Shown: positions 9,925 through 21,420, numbered from the stretch's first letter. The stretch: 64,000 nt of DNA from Atriophallophorus winterbourni (GCA_013407085.1 JACCGJ010009952.1:1-64000); one strand, 5' to 3'. Numbers and translations: made by a program. Notes: generated by a model not told the origin, from the sequence alone.

Positions 9925-10209
9925 CCAATGTTTGTACTCAGAACTCACAACTCATAAATTTTTATGGTAGAAAAAGCACTAAGCTAGCAATATACATAGG
10001 ATGACAAGGTATATGTTATATGGAATAAAAAATAAAAAATATCTTAAAAATCAATACGGACAGCCACATAGAACATGGTTCGTCATAAACTCATCGAGTT
10101 TGGTAGCGAAGAGCTCAACAGATTACGAGCGTAAGATTTCTTCAGGCAAAAATTTTCAAGTGAAGCAAATTCTTACCGAGAAAAAATTACGACGATTATC
10201 CAATTGAGA

Positions 10210-10740
10210 ATGTGGAATGCTTCAAGACTTTGGATGTTTTCCTGTTCGAGTAAGGCCATTGGGCTTTAGCAAGTGTTCAAGGGGATGGTTTTCAGTATGC
10301 AGGATTTTGAATGTCAACAGGAGGTCACTACGTATCCGTCGTTGGGTAAAATATTGTAGATTCCGTTTTAGCATTCGCTCTTTGAAAGGCTAATTTCCCT
10401 ACCGGGAGACCAACTTTGTCGCACGATGATACATCCTGTCGAGTAGTTCAATATCCTTCCTCAACTATGATGCCCAGGCTTGGATGAGATATTCCATAAC
10501 AGGAAGTATATAGGTATTAATTAACCGTGGTAGGGTTTCGGGCGTAGAAATCCTGAATATTCTTTTCAGAAGACTCAAGATACGGCCAGCTTTATTGTAC
10601 ACTATCCGGCAATGATCTTCAAGCTTAAAGCTAAACGACACCCAGATACTGAGATTTTTTTCTGCGGTGGTCCAGACGATATTTCGCGTGAAAAGCTCAA
10701 ACGTGTGGTGCAATGATTTTCCAAGCTGCAGCATTTTAAA
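10210..10740 (-). pseudogene. CR1-B thumb domain remnant
   Basis: LSLLKRIFRISTPETLPRLI and NTYILPVMEYLIQAWAS are the post-RT CR1 signature, followed by YHRA-like sequence in another frame. Confidence 0.75.
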
Positions 10741-11059
10741 TTTCTCGGGATTAAATGGTGACTCATTTTACTTGGACCAACAATATAATTTACACAGATC
10801 CGGCTGTAATGACATACAGTTATTAACAGACCGGACACGTTTCCATATTTTAATATCATCGGCAAATATTATCAAGTTGCATCAAATATCCTCTACTATA
10901 TCGTTCATATACACCAAGAATAAAAGAGGTCCAAGCACCTATCCCTACGGAACTCCACTCGTGACGTCTATTTTTCTAGATAAGGTGCTGCTAACGCGAA
11001 CTTGGACGTGTCTATCTGTAAGAAAGTTCAGCAACATTCCCGATATTCCGTGAAATTTG

Positions 11060-11705
11060 AGCTTTTTAATTAGAATGTCATGGTTGACTCATTCAAAAGC
11101 TTTGGAAATATCGATGTAGCAAGCATGTACAGGCTCATCTTTGTCTAGTGCCTTGGTTCAATCCTCAAACGTTGTAAGAAGTTTAGATTAACATCTCTTC
11201 AAAAACCGTGTTGTGCTGCCGTCAAAATATTTTGGTTTTCAAAATGTTCTCTTATGCTTGCAGTCACAATGCCTTCTACCAATTTAGAGATCACCATAAG
11301 TAGCGTTTCCAGTCTATAGTTTGTTGTGTCTGAACGGCTACCGCCTTTATAAATAGGAGCAGTCAAAGCAATGCGACACCTGTGTAGGATGGCGGGGGTA
11401 ATTTTGTCTGCGCCAAGGGACTTCTTTTCGTTTAGTTGACAAAGTTTCCACACAACCATGTATTCGTTGATAGTCATTTCACCAATTAATTCAAAAAGTG
11501 GCGAATCTGGTGAAACGTTATATGAGAGACAACGCTTGCGATTGAAGACAAGTGAGTAGAACGTTGTCAGAGCATCGGCAGTATTCTGGGCAGTGTAAGT
11601 CAATCCATTAGGTGTTAGTACAAAGAATACACATGGTTTGATTTTTGATCGTTTATTTACTATCTTGTAGAGAAGCTTAGGATTATTTTCCGTTCTCTCA
11701 AGCAA
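11060..11705 (-). pseudogene. CR1-B reverse transcriptase remnant, N-terminal half
   Basis: The 168-residue frame starts with NPKLLYKIVNKRSKIKP (the connector found in every CR1 here). It continues with SLGADKITPAIL, IYKGGSRSDTTNYR and AAQHGF. The next blocks (SKAFE, GVP) follow in other frames down to about 10900. Catalytic residues are not all in one frame. Confidence 0.8.
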
Positions 11706-12009
11706 GTTCCATTGGAATTGCGTGCGATCTTCTCTTACAAGAGTCTTGACGTGATTCCGTATATTACAGAATCGCTTCCAGGTTGCTTCCGCTCAAAACA
11801 TCTTTGAGTTACCCAAGATTCTCGCTTAACAGCTAACTATTTCTTAGTTCTACTCCGTATAGCAAACTGGTTGTTGTAGTTGCATTTATGTGGTACAAAA
11901 CAGAGATTTCGTCAACCTTTGTATTCAAATTATTTAGAAACGTATTGTAATATGAGCATGAATCCATGCAATCAAACTCATTAGCGTGTGCATCCCCGGA
12001 GACTGATAT

Positions 12010-12460
12010 TTAAGGATTGAAATTGTTTTTTCCTTAAGACTTTCGTCTGTTCGCTCAATCGTTCCGCACTACATACATAATCTAGCAGAAGCAGCGCATG
12101 ATCACTCTTTCCAAGTGGTGCCAGGTATTGAATATCCTCTACCGCGGTTGCTTCATTCGTTAAAACAAGGTCAAGTGTTGAAGGTGTGTCAAGACCCCGT
12201 CTGAGAGTTGGCTGATCAACGTGGTTGTGCAGTGAAGCAATTTCGATAACCTATTCGAAATTATGTTCAAACGAATGCAGGAAGTGTTCACTTCTTGAAA
12301 ACAGATGCGGGAGATTATAATCGTCAATAATCCGCATTTGCGTAGTCTGGCAGCATGTGATATATTGCAAGGATTCGGTTGGCTTATCATTAAATGATCT
12401 TTCGGATGATCCGAGCTGTAAATGATTGGGTAATGTTCGTTTTTCTTTTTTTCCATTCCG
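12010..12460 (-). pseudogene. CR1-B endonuclease remnant
   Basis: Broken frames give an EN C-terminal half with an L-x-N-HVDQPTL-like block, STLDLVLTNE and PLGKSDHALLLLDYVC, equivalent to the SDH catalytic region of APE-type LINE nucleases. Confidence 0.65.
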
Positions 12461-13165
12461 AACTTACGAGTTCGTACATAGCGCTGTTCAAGAAAGTAAT
12501 CATCAGAGGTTTCGGTCCATTTCTTTTATATTTTGGCGAAAAGGAACTCAAAAAGTGCCCACAACAACGGCATTAGAAATCTATAGAGAACACGCGCCAT
12601 TGCTTGAAATTGTGCTCTACGGTTTTCTGAATCGATGCTGGAGAAAAAATTTTCTGGTACACCTAGTAGAACTATGCTTCGTGATACCGTTTTTCCATGG
12701 CGTTCAAGCTACCCTTCATTTCCCACCATGGTACATCTGGATACATGAGGCAGTTTGAGTCGGGATCTATCTTGAGTAGGTACGCACTCAGCAATACGTT
12801 CTCTTTATATCAGCCTAGCATTTCAGTGTTACCTTGAGCAAGCGAGGTTGAACAATATGAGCTGAAATTGAGTGGCGAGTTAGACGACTCACTTTTTTGC
12901 GATTACATCTTCAATTTGCATTAGGTGGCAAACTTGGGTCCGTTTCTTGGCTTTCTTGGGACTCACTAACGTTCGTACATAGCACGCTCAGCGCGTATGG
13001 GATGTCCCAAAAGTCAGATTTTTCGAAATTAAAACATTTATGGTTTGACTTTGTGAGTGGGGTACAGCAGTTTTGGAGTGTAAAGCAGAGGTTGACCGTA
13101 ACAGCATATCTCTATAAGAATTTTCTACTTCCGTGATCCTTATAACTGATTCCAAAACGGGATTA

Positions 13166-13413
13166 ACCCTAAATATAAAAACTCATTTGCATGCATCTCA
13201 ATCACACACACCCCACGACCGGTTTCGTGCTGTTTGCACTCATCAGGTAGGGACAGTAAGACCAGGATCCGCATACGATTGAACCAGTGGAAGAATGGTA
13301 AACAAGTTGCGCTTGTGTGCCACTGTTGGGTATGGTGGTATGACAACCTGATCAATCACATGAGCACTCACTCATGTAGACTTGTTTCAAAACCCATGAC
13401 CATGAATATATAT
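13166..13413 (-). mobile_element. Solo HHR-1 monomer between CR1 copies
   Basis: One complete copy of the satellite monomer starts at the CATTTGCATGCAT block and ends at CCATGACCATGAATAT. It lies exactly between a minus CR1-B and a plus CR1-D and next to a TA microsatellite. A single monomer away from the array shows that the repeat is dispersed as well as tandem. Confidence 0.8.
13211..13252 (-). ncRNA. Hammerhead ribozyme, complete HHR-1 motif
   Basis: On the minus strand: stem I CCCTAC with GTGGGG (six pairs, one G-U), core CTGATGA, stem II GTGC-AAACA-GCAC, core GAAA, stem III within ACCGGT, cleavage triplet GTC. Every conserved position of the type I hammerhead is present. Stem III has no loop and is self-complementary, so activity is expected mainly as a tandem or dimeric RNA. 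Confidence 0.85.
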
Positions 13414-13432
13414 ATATATATATATATATGAT
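13405..13432. repeat. (TA)n microsatellite
   Basis: Uninterrupted alternating AT at the edge of the solo HHR-1 monomer. Confidence 0.9.
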
Positions 13433-13434
13433 AT

Positions 13435-15250
13435 AGCTGCGACGGACACGTTCCGCATCCCGAAATTTACGAATTATACGGGTATCGGTCCTAAGCCCCT
13501 TAAAAAACGTTCCTGCGTAAACATATGTTGAACACGGTCAAAACTCGTTGGGAAATTGGCCGCAGACTAATGCCACGAGAAATTAGGTTAAGCGCACCGA
13601 AAATTCATATTGGAAAGATAGATGTACCACGAAGTTCAAAAGAAACACTACTATGTCAATCAGTAGTTGATGTGTCAGAAACAAATTCCGCCGATACTAT
13701 AGATAACTGCATTCCAACAGTACAACCTCAAAACGATCAAGCATTTTTGCAAGCGAAAGAAATTCAGATGCTGACTCTGGAGGAGTCGGTCTAACAGATA
13801 TTCTGCACTCCGCTAGCATCCTTCCATCCTTGTTGGAAAAAAACTGTGAAATGCATCTAAACCAACGCACAATGTCACGGACACAAAATCGGTGAACTGC
13901 GTGCAGTTTTACTGATACGTTCAACAGACATCATCGCCGAAATGGAAAGGTGGCTACAGACTCACCAAACAAATATTGAAATATAATTACCAGGAATCTC
14001 ACTTATTTGTCCTGACCGTGAAACCATAGGAGGAGGAGTAGCTTTGTATTATAGTCAAAACATTCTGGGCCGTGAGATTACGAATCCAGACAACGTGTTA
14101 CGTGATACACTCTGGTGCCCAGTCCGATTAGCTAACGGCAAAGACTGTGTTTTGGGGGTAGTAAATCGCCCACCGTCTGCACAGGAGACCTACAATCTGG
14201 CCCTACTCGACAAAATTCGCATGGTTACTCACAAATTCACTTGTGGATTTTTATTTATGGGTGACTTCAATTTAATTAATCTGCAGATCAGTACCATTTA
14301 CCCAGAACACTCTCTTGAGCGAGTGAGTTGTTAGACGATATTTCTCTTCATAACCAAACTGCAAGTAATACCCGATACTGCAGAACCGATTTACTTTCAC
14401 TCTTGGATCTCGTTCTGACAAGCAATAAACAAGACATAGATAACGCTGCTTACGAAAGTCCACTGGGACTAAATGATCACATCGTCATCTAGTTTGACTA
14501 TCTGTTTGAAGCTGTAAGAACAAATGATGCCCGTAAAACAATTAGGCGGATCAACCCTATGGCGTTGAGCGATGCTCTGAAAGACACGATTAACTGCCCA
14601 CCGGAAACCAGCAACGTACATGAGTTTTGGATATGGCTAATATCTAATCTCAAAAGTTCAATCAAAGTGAGCTCCAAATTTGTCCTCAGGAACTCAAGAA
14701 GAAACTTTGAATTTAAATTAAGAAGCCGAACTCGTGAGTGGTTAATGGTACGAGACATTGCTTGGCGACACCATCGGCAAAACCAATCATTAGAGACATC
14801 CATGACAAGTTATGCTTCCAAAAAGTGATATCAAGCATCATGGAGCAAAACCCAAAAATGCTGTATTGTATGGTTAACGACCAAGCTAAGGTGAAACCTG
14901 GAGTAGCGTCCGTGGACACATCAGCTGGACCAACAACAACTGCAGCAACAACTGTTGATGCTTCAGCCAATTTGATTAATCGGTATTCAACCCAAGAGAA
15001 CATGCGATAAAAATCCCAAATCAAACACTTTTAAACACGGTTGCCATAAGTGAAATAAATGTCACTTCGAAATGCGTCTTTAAAGGTTTATTTAATCTTG
15101 AAACCGGAAAGTTTCCAGGGGCCGACGGAATAACTCCGATAATATTGAAGCAATGTGCGAGTTTGCTATAAAAACCACTCACATACTTGTTCAAACAAAC
15201 ACTGGCAAGTGGAGTGATTCCTACAGATTGGAAACCCGGAATAATTTCTC
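13435..15250 (+). pseudogene. CR1-D: ORF1 end, endonuclease and start of RT
   Basis: First comes the ORF1 C-terminus (TDTFRIP..GIGPKPLK, then frame 13525-13794 ending near TLEESV). Then the endonuclease with TIGGGVALYYSQN, LRDTLWCPVRL, VVNRPPSAQETYN and FMGDFNLINL (14044-14334), followed by SNLKSSIKV, the RSRTREW connector and NPKMLYCMVNDQAKVKPGV (14738-15010). RT begins (FPGADGITPIILKQCA, SGVIPTDWKPGIIS) and is cut at about 15250 by an inverted CR1 piece. Several stops are present. Confidence 0.8.
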
Positions 15251-15475
15251 TTATATATTCGACACGCTGTCCAAATACATTTGTAGTTTTTCACAATCCT
15301 CTGCAGAACTAATCGGCGTCCAAATTTTCATATCATCCGCGAACAGAACCATTTTATGAATCGTTTATGTACAACAGGAAGAGCAGCGGGCCTAACACAG
15401 ATCCTTGTGGGACTCCACTGGTGGTTTTGAACGTTTGGGATACCACTCCGTTAACTTTAACTCGTGCTACATAAA
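15251..15475 (-). mobile_element. Inverted CR1 RT fragment inside CR1-D
   Basis: Only the minus strand codes here: [20 protein letters not shown] and a degenerate LLFLLYIND. Flanking sequence on both sides is plus-strand CR1-D RT, so a ~225-bp piece of another CR1 sits in reverse inside it. Confidence 0.7.
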
Positions 15476-15958
15476 TATCTCAAAAGCATTCGATCGTGTT
15501 CACAATATCCTCCTACTGCAGAAGCTTGAAAGCCTTGGTATCACTGGAAAGTTGTTGAATTGGCTAAATCACTAACATTACCTAACCCAGGTAAGTGTTG
15601 ATGGTGCCTTAACAAAACCAATAGCTGCAGGATTACGCGAAGGGATACGAGAAAGTATCAGACCCATGAAGATGTGCTGGTGGTACCCCACCCCGCCTGA
15701 ACTGTAGAAGGTATTTTTACTCTGTCCGTGTCTGTTTTACTTGTAACAGTTTACCTTAAACCGTTGCTAACTCCACTAGCTTGCATGAATTTAAAACGAA
15801 ATTAGACAAATTTTTATTACTTTATTCTTTTCCCGAACACTTATCTACTTCTATATCTTGTTTATACACAAATTCAAATTTTTGCCATACTATGGTTGTT
15901 GTTACGCTTGTTGCTTTTCAGACCATTAAAATCCTCGAATTATCTTGAATTACCTTCA
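15476..15958 (+). pseudogene. CR1-D RT continuation and 3' end
   Basis: It resumes with [20 protein letters not shown] and VSVDGALTKPIAAG. A deletion then joins it to the terminal region (MCWWYPTP, then SLHEFKTKLDKF). The 3' tail after the ACCATTAAAA core reads ATCTTGAATTACCTTCAA, the family D tail also seen at 24470-24500 and 45168 (minus). Confidence 0.75.
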
Positions 15959-16039
15959 ATCAACAACTCTGATGAGAGAAAAAAATTTAAACTTTCGTCC
16001 GATAGATTTATTACAGATGCTAGCAAACGTCAATCATAA

Positions 16040-16330
16040 GTAATGAGTTGCGGGATTACTTTGAGATTATTAACTTTGAGCTCCGATGCACAGCATGCAT
16101 TCAGGAAAATACGATGTTACTTGAAAAACTTGCTACTAGCAATAGAAACTTGGTCTGAGCTACTGGATGCCGGCAACTCCGTGGAAGTGATTAATATCTA
16201 TTTCTCAAAAAGTTTCGATCGTGTCAATCACGAAATATTTTGTCGAAATTATTTACCTACGGAGTACACGTGCGACCGTGGCGTCTTGGGATTTAGTTGC
16301 AGAGACAGTAACCAGGTTGAGTAATTCCAT
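16040..16330 (+). pseudogene. CR1-G RT fragment
   Basis: QHAFRKI, ETWSELLDAGNSVEVINIYF and KSFDRVNHEI define a short RT piece closely similar to the copies at 18600-18760 and 55360-55420. It is truncated on both sides. Confidence 0.7.
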
Positions 16331-16339
16331 ACACGACGA

Positions 16340-17187
16340 ATAACTCAAAATCCCACTCATTATGATTTACAGAAAATATAGAGCAACTAAAGGTGGCGGT
16401 GTCCTCCTCTACTTACATGCAAGCATCAACTGCACTATACTGAATTCCGCTGAGCTAGATGTACCAGATACATTGTTTTGCTCTATTGACTTGCAAGACA
16501 ATCGTAATTACCTCTTGGCATTGATATATCTCCTCCATTCTTTATCATATACCGCAGACACTGTTCTTTAAAACGCAATAAGATTTGCATTGAAACTACC
16601 ATACTCACATTCCTCCTCAGTGATATAATGTACCGAAATTTGCAACAAACTTTGCGGGTGACGATTCGTTCAAAAGCATTTCTTCGAGAAATATTGACTT
16701 GCATCTCTCTTTATTACCATGTACAACTACCAACGCGATTTCAATCTGAACAAGGCCCATCTACCCTGGACCTCATACTTACCAACGAAGAACTCATGAT
16801 AGAATCTGTTTCCTATACAGCTCATCTCGGATTGTCATCACATTTGATTTTATTTATCAATACGAAGCCGTAGGAAATGATCAACGAACGTATACAACGG
16901 TGAACTATGACTTGCTTCGAGCACTTACTACTGTAAATCGATGGGATTTCCTTGAACTGAAATAGGCTAAGGAAATCTGGGAAATTTTTACAGCCAACTC
17001 CCTATTATCATTGATTTATCATCGAACGTGAAAATAATAAGCAGCAATCAGCTTCAAAGAATGCCTCTCAGAAGCAGTATTCGAAATGAATGTGTAAGCT
17101 TGACATGGACCGGTACAAATAACTGGGAGCTCCGTCAGGGGTAACTTGGTGCAACTACACCTTATTGCGAAATAAGTGTGTCTGCCC
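16340..17187 (+). pseudogene. CR1-G endonuclease part (left arm of inverted duplication)
   Basis: TKGGGVLLYLHASINCT and TLFCSIDL..NRNYLLALIY, then FQSEQGPSTLDLILTNEEL and HLGLSSHLILF (the SDH region with D to S), are APE-nuclease motifs. The nucleotide sequence from about 16735 on pairs with 20220-20690 in reverse. The copy is cut at 17187 by a different CR1. Confidence 0.75.
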
Positions 17188-18046
17188 CATATTCTTGAAA
17201 GCACTGACAAGGAGAAGGACTTGGGTGTGTGGGTGAGCAGCACGTTGAAACCGTCACTTAACGCCACAGCTGTCTGTGAAAAGACGTCACGAGTACTGCT
17301 TCTGCTGAAACGCGTGTTCGGGAGTTTCACGAAGCAAACTGTTCATAGAATAATTAATACGTACTTGAGGCCAATCATGGAGTATGCGGTTCAGGCTTGG
17401 TCACCCTGGCTACAAAAGGACATCAGCCTCTTGCAGAGAATATATCATCGGACCACCAAGCTCGTACGTGGTTTAAAACATAAACAATACGAAGATCGGA
17501 TTACAAGCCTCAATCTCTTCGACTCTTGCTACCGCCGTCTTAGAGGTGACTTGATTCTTATATTCAATATACTGAATACCCACAACCATCCCCTGAATCA
17601 ACTAGTCACACGACTATCACCACGAACAAGCTGGAGTCATAACTATACTTTACATATTCCCGACTCGAGGCTAAACTGTCGAAGGTATTTTTATTATGTA
17701 CGTGTATGTTTTATTTGGAACTCCCTACCCCGTAACGTTGCACATTCAACCAACTTGGTTATATTCAAATCGAACTTGGACAACTTCATGTCGACCAATC
17801 CAAACATTGAAACAATATATTCTGCATCATAAAGCTTTTAACCCATGCATCGAAGTAAACTGTACATATTTACCCTATCAAACCAATCAAAACAATTTCT
17901 GCTCTATGTATTTTTATGTGATTCCTGAACTGATCAGTAGGCAAACTAATCCCGTTTTACTACCTATGATATTTGTAATGCGCATATTATCCTGTGATTT
18001 TTGAAAAGCTATCTGCTTTTCAGACCATTAAATTGGATTGAATTGA
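17188..18046 (+). mobile_element. 5'-truncated CR1-A-like insertion
   Basis: The 218-residue frame (17176-17832) covers the CR1 thumb: KEKDLGVWVSSTLKPSLNAT, LLLLKRVFGSFTKQTVHRII, NTYLRPIMEYAVQAWSPWL, YHRTTKLVRGLKHKQYEDRI and SRLNCRRYFYYVRVCFIW. A 3' UTR with the ACCATTAAA core and a GAATT-type tail ends at about 18046. The other arm of the inverted duplication (near 20215-20250) is uninterrupted at the same point, which defines the insertion boundaries. Confidence 0.85.
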
Positions 18047-18950
18047 ATTAGAAAAGACATGAAAGATTACCAAAACATTCTAGTATAAAAATTTGTTATG
18101 AATCCCAAAGCATTGTACAAACACGCCAAAGACCTCCGGAATGTTAAAATGGGAATACCGCTACAGGTATAGTGATATCATTTAAAGATCGTGCAAACGT
18201 TTTCCGACAACAATTTGCATCAATAATCTCACAACTGTCGACCTATGGACAGTCTTTAAACTCTGAGTGCTGCAACCTGCCAATTCTTCAGGAGGTGAAA
18301 TTTCACCCCAACATTGTTAAAAAAATTACTGAGGATGAAGCAAACATGTTCACCCGGTATAGATAATATACACCCAAACATTTTGTATAATGTCATCCGA
18401 ATTGGCAATACCGACGTCTGACGTGTTCACGAAACTTTGGAAACTGCCCTGATTAGTCCCATCTACAAGGGTGGCGAGAGAAATAATCCATTAAACTATC
18501 GCCCAACAGCGTTATTACCAGTGCTATTAAAAGTAATGGAGTCCATAATAGCTGATGTCTTACGGAATCACTTTGAGATTAATAATTTAATCTAGGAGGC
18601 ACATCATGTATTCAGGAAAAAAAGATCTTGCCAGGCAAACTTGCTACTAGCAAAAGAATCTTGGTCTGAGCTACTGGATGCCGGCAACTCTGTGGACGTG
18701 ATTTATATCGATTTCTCAAAAGCCTTCGATCGTGTGAATAACGAAATACTTTCGTCGAAGTAAAGGGTAAACTCCATGCATGGATTAAATAATGATTGAT
18801 ATCTCGTGAGATGTATGTGAGAGTCAAAAACGAACTATTCGAGTCGATTAAAGTTGCCCGTGGTGTCTCACAAGCATCTTTCCTCCGATAGCCGAGTATC
18901 TTTTTCAACCAAGGATCCCCTGCCGGTATTGCATATTAAAGATGAGGACG
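18047..18950 (+). pseudogene. CR1-G RT part (left arm, continued)
   Basis: It resumes with NPKALYKHAKDLRNVKMGIP, then FRQQFASIISQLSTYGQSLN, EVKFHPNIVKKITEDEAN and, after frameshifts, ISPIYKGGERNNPLNYRPTA and IYIDFSKAFDRVNNE. It stops near 18950, next to the centre of the inverted repeat. Confidence 0.8.
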
Positions 18951-18969
18951 GATGTAGGTCGAAATCAAT

Positions 18970-20690
18970 TTTCAGACAATGTTGTGGTCAAACGAACTCA
19001 TGACTCTTCTAAGAAGACCTAAGTTGCTTTCAGCTTTGCTGGCAGCGAGTCGACATTTAGTTGAGTTTCCCAAGTCAGATGGGATAATCACGCCTGAATC
19101 TTTATCGGAGGAGAAGGGTTTAATAACAGCACGACCAAGATAATATTCTTTGCTCAACTTGCTATTGAGCGTCAATAGGCTGAACTTCGAAGCATTCAGT
19201 GGACTTTCTTTGTCTAGGAAACAGGTGTATATCATATCGAGATACCGTTGCAGGTTCAGCGTGTCCTCTTTGGAGATTATCGTACGCCAAAACTTTGCGT
19301 CATCACCGTAAATAAGCACCGGCGACTGCACTACAGTGGTAAGTTGTTCATATATATTGCAAACAAAAGCGATCCGAGGACTGATGCTTGTGAGACACCA
19401 CGGGCAACTTTAATCGACTCGAATAGTTCGTTTTTGACTCTAACGTACATCTCACGAGATATCAATCATTATTTAATCCATGCATGGAGTTTACCCTTTA
19501 CTTCGACTAAAGTATTTCGTTATTCATTCGATCGAAGGCTTTTGACAAATCAATATAAATCACGTCCAGAGAGTTGCCGGCATCCGGTAGCTCAGACTAA
19601 GATTTTTTTTGCTAGTAGCAAGTTTGTTTAGCAAGATCGTTTTTTTCCTGAACGCAAGATGTGCCCCTGAGATTAAATTATTAATCTCAAAGTGATTCCG
19701 TTAGACATCAGATATTATAGACTCCATTACTTCTAATAGCACCGGTAATAACGCTGTTGGGCGATAATTTAATGGATTATTTCTCTCGCCACGCTTGTAG
19801 ATGGGACTAATCAGGGCAGTTTCCAAAGTTTCGTGAACACGTCAGACGTCGGTATTGCCAATTCGGATGACATTATACAAAATGTTTGGGTGTATATTAT
19901 CTATACCGGGTGAACATGTTTGCTTCATCCTCAGTAATTTTTTTAACAATGTTGGGGTGAAATTTCACCTCCTGAAGAATTGGCAGGTTGCAGCACTCAG
20001 AGTTTAAAGACTGTCCATAGGTCGACACTTGTGAGATTATTGATGCAATTTGTTGTCGGAAAACGTTTGCACAATCTTTAAATAATATCACTATACCAGT
20101 AGCAGAGGCCAGTAGCGGTATTCCCATTTTAATATTCCGGAGGTCTTTGACGTGTTTGTACAATGCTTAGGGATTCATAACAAATTTTTATACTAGACTG
20201 ATTTGGTAATCTTTCGTCTCTTTTCTAATGAAGCAGACACACTTATTTCGCAATAAGGTGTAGTTGCACCAAGTTAGCCCTGACGGATCGCCCAAGTATC
20301 TGTACTTGTCCTAGTCAAACGTACACATTCATTTTCGAATACTGCTTCTGAGAAGCATTTTTGGACGCTGATTGCGTTTATTATTTTCACGTTCGATGAT
20401 AAATCAATGATAATACGGAGTTGGCTGTAAAAATTTCCCAGATTTCCTTAGCCTATTTGAGTTCGATGAAATCCCATCTATTTGCATTAATACGAGCTCG
20501 AAGCAAGTCATAGTTCACAGTCGTATACGTTCGTTGAGTATTTCCTACTGGTTCGTACTGATAAATATAATCAAATGTGATGACAACATGATCACCCAAT
20601 CCGAGATGAGTTGCATAGGAAACAGATTCTATCATGGGTTCTTCGTTTGTAAGTATGAGGTCTAGGGTAGATAGGGCTTGTTCAGATTAA
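18970..20690 (-). pseudogene. CR1-G copy, right arm of inverted duplication
   Basis: The minus strand carries the same protein order as the left arm: endonuclease end (SYATHLGLGDHVVITFDYIY, 20453-20635), connector (MYKHVKDLRNIKMGIPLLA, 19897-20163), RT and then SPVLIYGDDAKFW (the F/YADD motif as YGDD, 18972-19331) with the start of the thumb. Both arms lack the same ~16 bp in the SKAFDRVNNE region, compared with the copy at 55370-55450. Confidence 0.8.
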
Positions 20691-20695
20691 AATCA

Positions 20696-20784
20696 CTTGA
20701 TGTCCACATGGACAAGTATTTTTTACGTTTGACAATAATCTTTAACAATGTATTTGAAAATATTTGAGATCGATCGGAAGGCCG
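20696..20784 (+). mobile_element. CR1-G 3' end, part 1
   Basis: The sequence of the CR1-G terminus (CACATGGACAAGTAT..ACGTTTGACAATAATC) matches 57000-57045. It is interrupted by the PLE palindrome and resumes at 21266. Confidence 0.7.
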
Positions 20785-20831
20785 TAATCATGAAAATAAA
20801 GTTTGAAATGAATCGGTTATAGTAAGTTTTT

Positions 20832-20872
20832 GTAACGTTTCGCTTCTGAACACAGAAGCTTCGTCAGACCAA
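20832..20872 (-). ncRNA. PLE-type hammerhead ribozyme
   Basis: On the minus strand: TTGGT, CTGACGA, A, stem II GCTTCTG-TGTT-CAGAAGC, GAAA, CGTT. The extra A before stem II and the tiny ACGT stem III are, to my knowledge, features of hammerheads in Penelope-like elements. Position 7 (C here) is variable in hammerheads. The stem I 3' strand has lost one base compared with the plus copy at 21219-21263. Confidence 0.75.
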
Positions 20873-21218
20873 GGGTGTCGGTACGAACAGTGTTCAGGTT
20901 TAAATGGCATTCTCTTGACCAATCCTGAGTTCTCTAAGCTAGGCAGGGGAGATCACGATAATTGATCACAGCTCTTAATTGCTGTGTTCATCCCTAATTG
21001 TTCATTAATTGCACAGCTCACCGTCTGCTGACACACTACTTACGTAATCATGTGCGTATTAGGTGTGATGTTCGTTAATCCAATTAATGAACAATTAGGG
21101 ATGAACACAGCAATTAGGAGGTGCGATCAATTATCTTGATCTCCCCTGTCTAGCTCAGAGAACTCAGGATTGGTCAAGAGAATGCCATTTAAGCCTGAAC
21201 ACTGTTCGTACCGACACT

Positions 21219-21263
21219 CTTGGTGTGACGACTCTTCAGTGTTCAGAAGCGAAACGTTACCAA
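21219..21263 (+). ncRNA. PLE-type hammerhead, mutated core
   Basis: Stem I TTGGT/ACCAA pairs fully and GAAACGTT is kept. The core reads GTGACGA (C3 changed to G) and stem II is disturbed on its 5' strand, so it is probably inactive. Confidence 0.65.
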
Positions 21264-21265
21264 AA

Positions 21266-21420
21266 ATCTTTAACAATATTTTGATATTTTGTACCATCCG
21301 ACCCGATGTACATTTTTGTGGGTCTTCTAATGCATTGATTTTCACCCGCATTTCATCTATGAATAAATCTATCGATAAACGTATAGACAAATTGTGTGCT
21401 CGTGTGAGATGAATATGCAT
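21266..21420 (+). mobile_element. CR1-G 3' end, part 2
   Basis: It matches 57040-57160, including GTACATTTTTGTGGGT and the terminal AATAAATCTATCGATAAAC, the tail of family G. Confidence 0.7.

Larger units (their letters stand above)
9925..13140 (-). mobile_element. CR1-B LINE, decayed, with ORF1 and ORF2 remains
   Basis: On the minus strand the order is ORF1 C-terminal part (about 13140-12460: LLSAYLLK, then VPWWE and YKRNGPKPLMITFL), endonuclease remains (12456-12010), RT (11705-11060), thumb (10734-10210) and a 3' end at 9990-9925 with the CTGAGT-type tail. Frameshifts and internal deletions are frequent. The order and tail show one element rather than separate insertions, though an internal deletion between ORF1 and the endonuclease is likely. 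Confidence 0.75.
20785..21265. mobile_element. Palindrome of two Penelope-like terminal regions
   Basis: The left arm (about 20826-21010) and right arm (about 21070-21265) are near-perfect reverse complements separated by about 60 bp. Each arm matches the non-coding end of the Penelope-like element at 52118-52400 and holds a hammerhead motif. The spacer (CTTACGTAATCATGTGCGTA) is also found next to the endonuclease of that PLE. The unit interrupts a CR1-G 3' end. The sequence AATCTTTAACAAT occurs on both sides and could be the target duplication. Confidence 0.8.
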
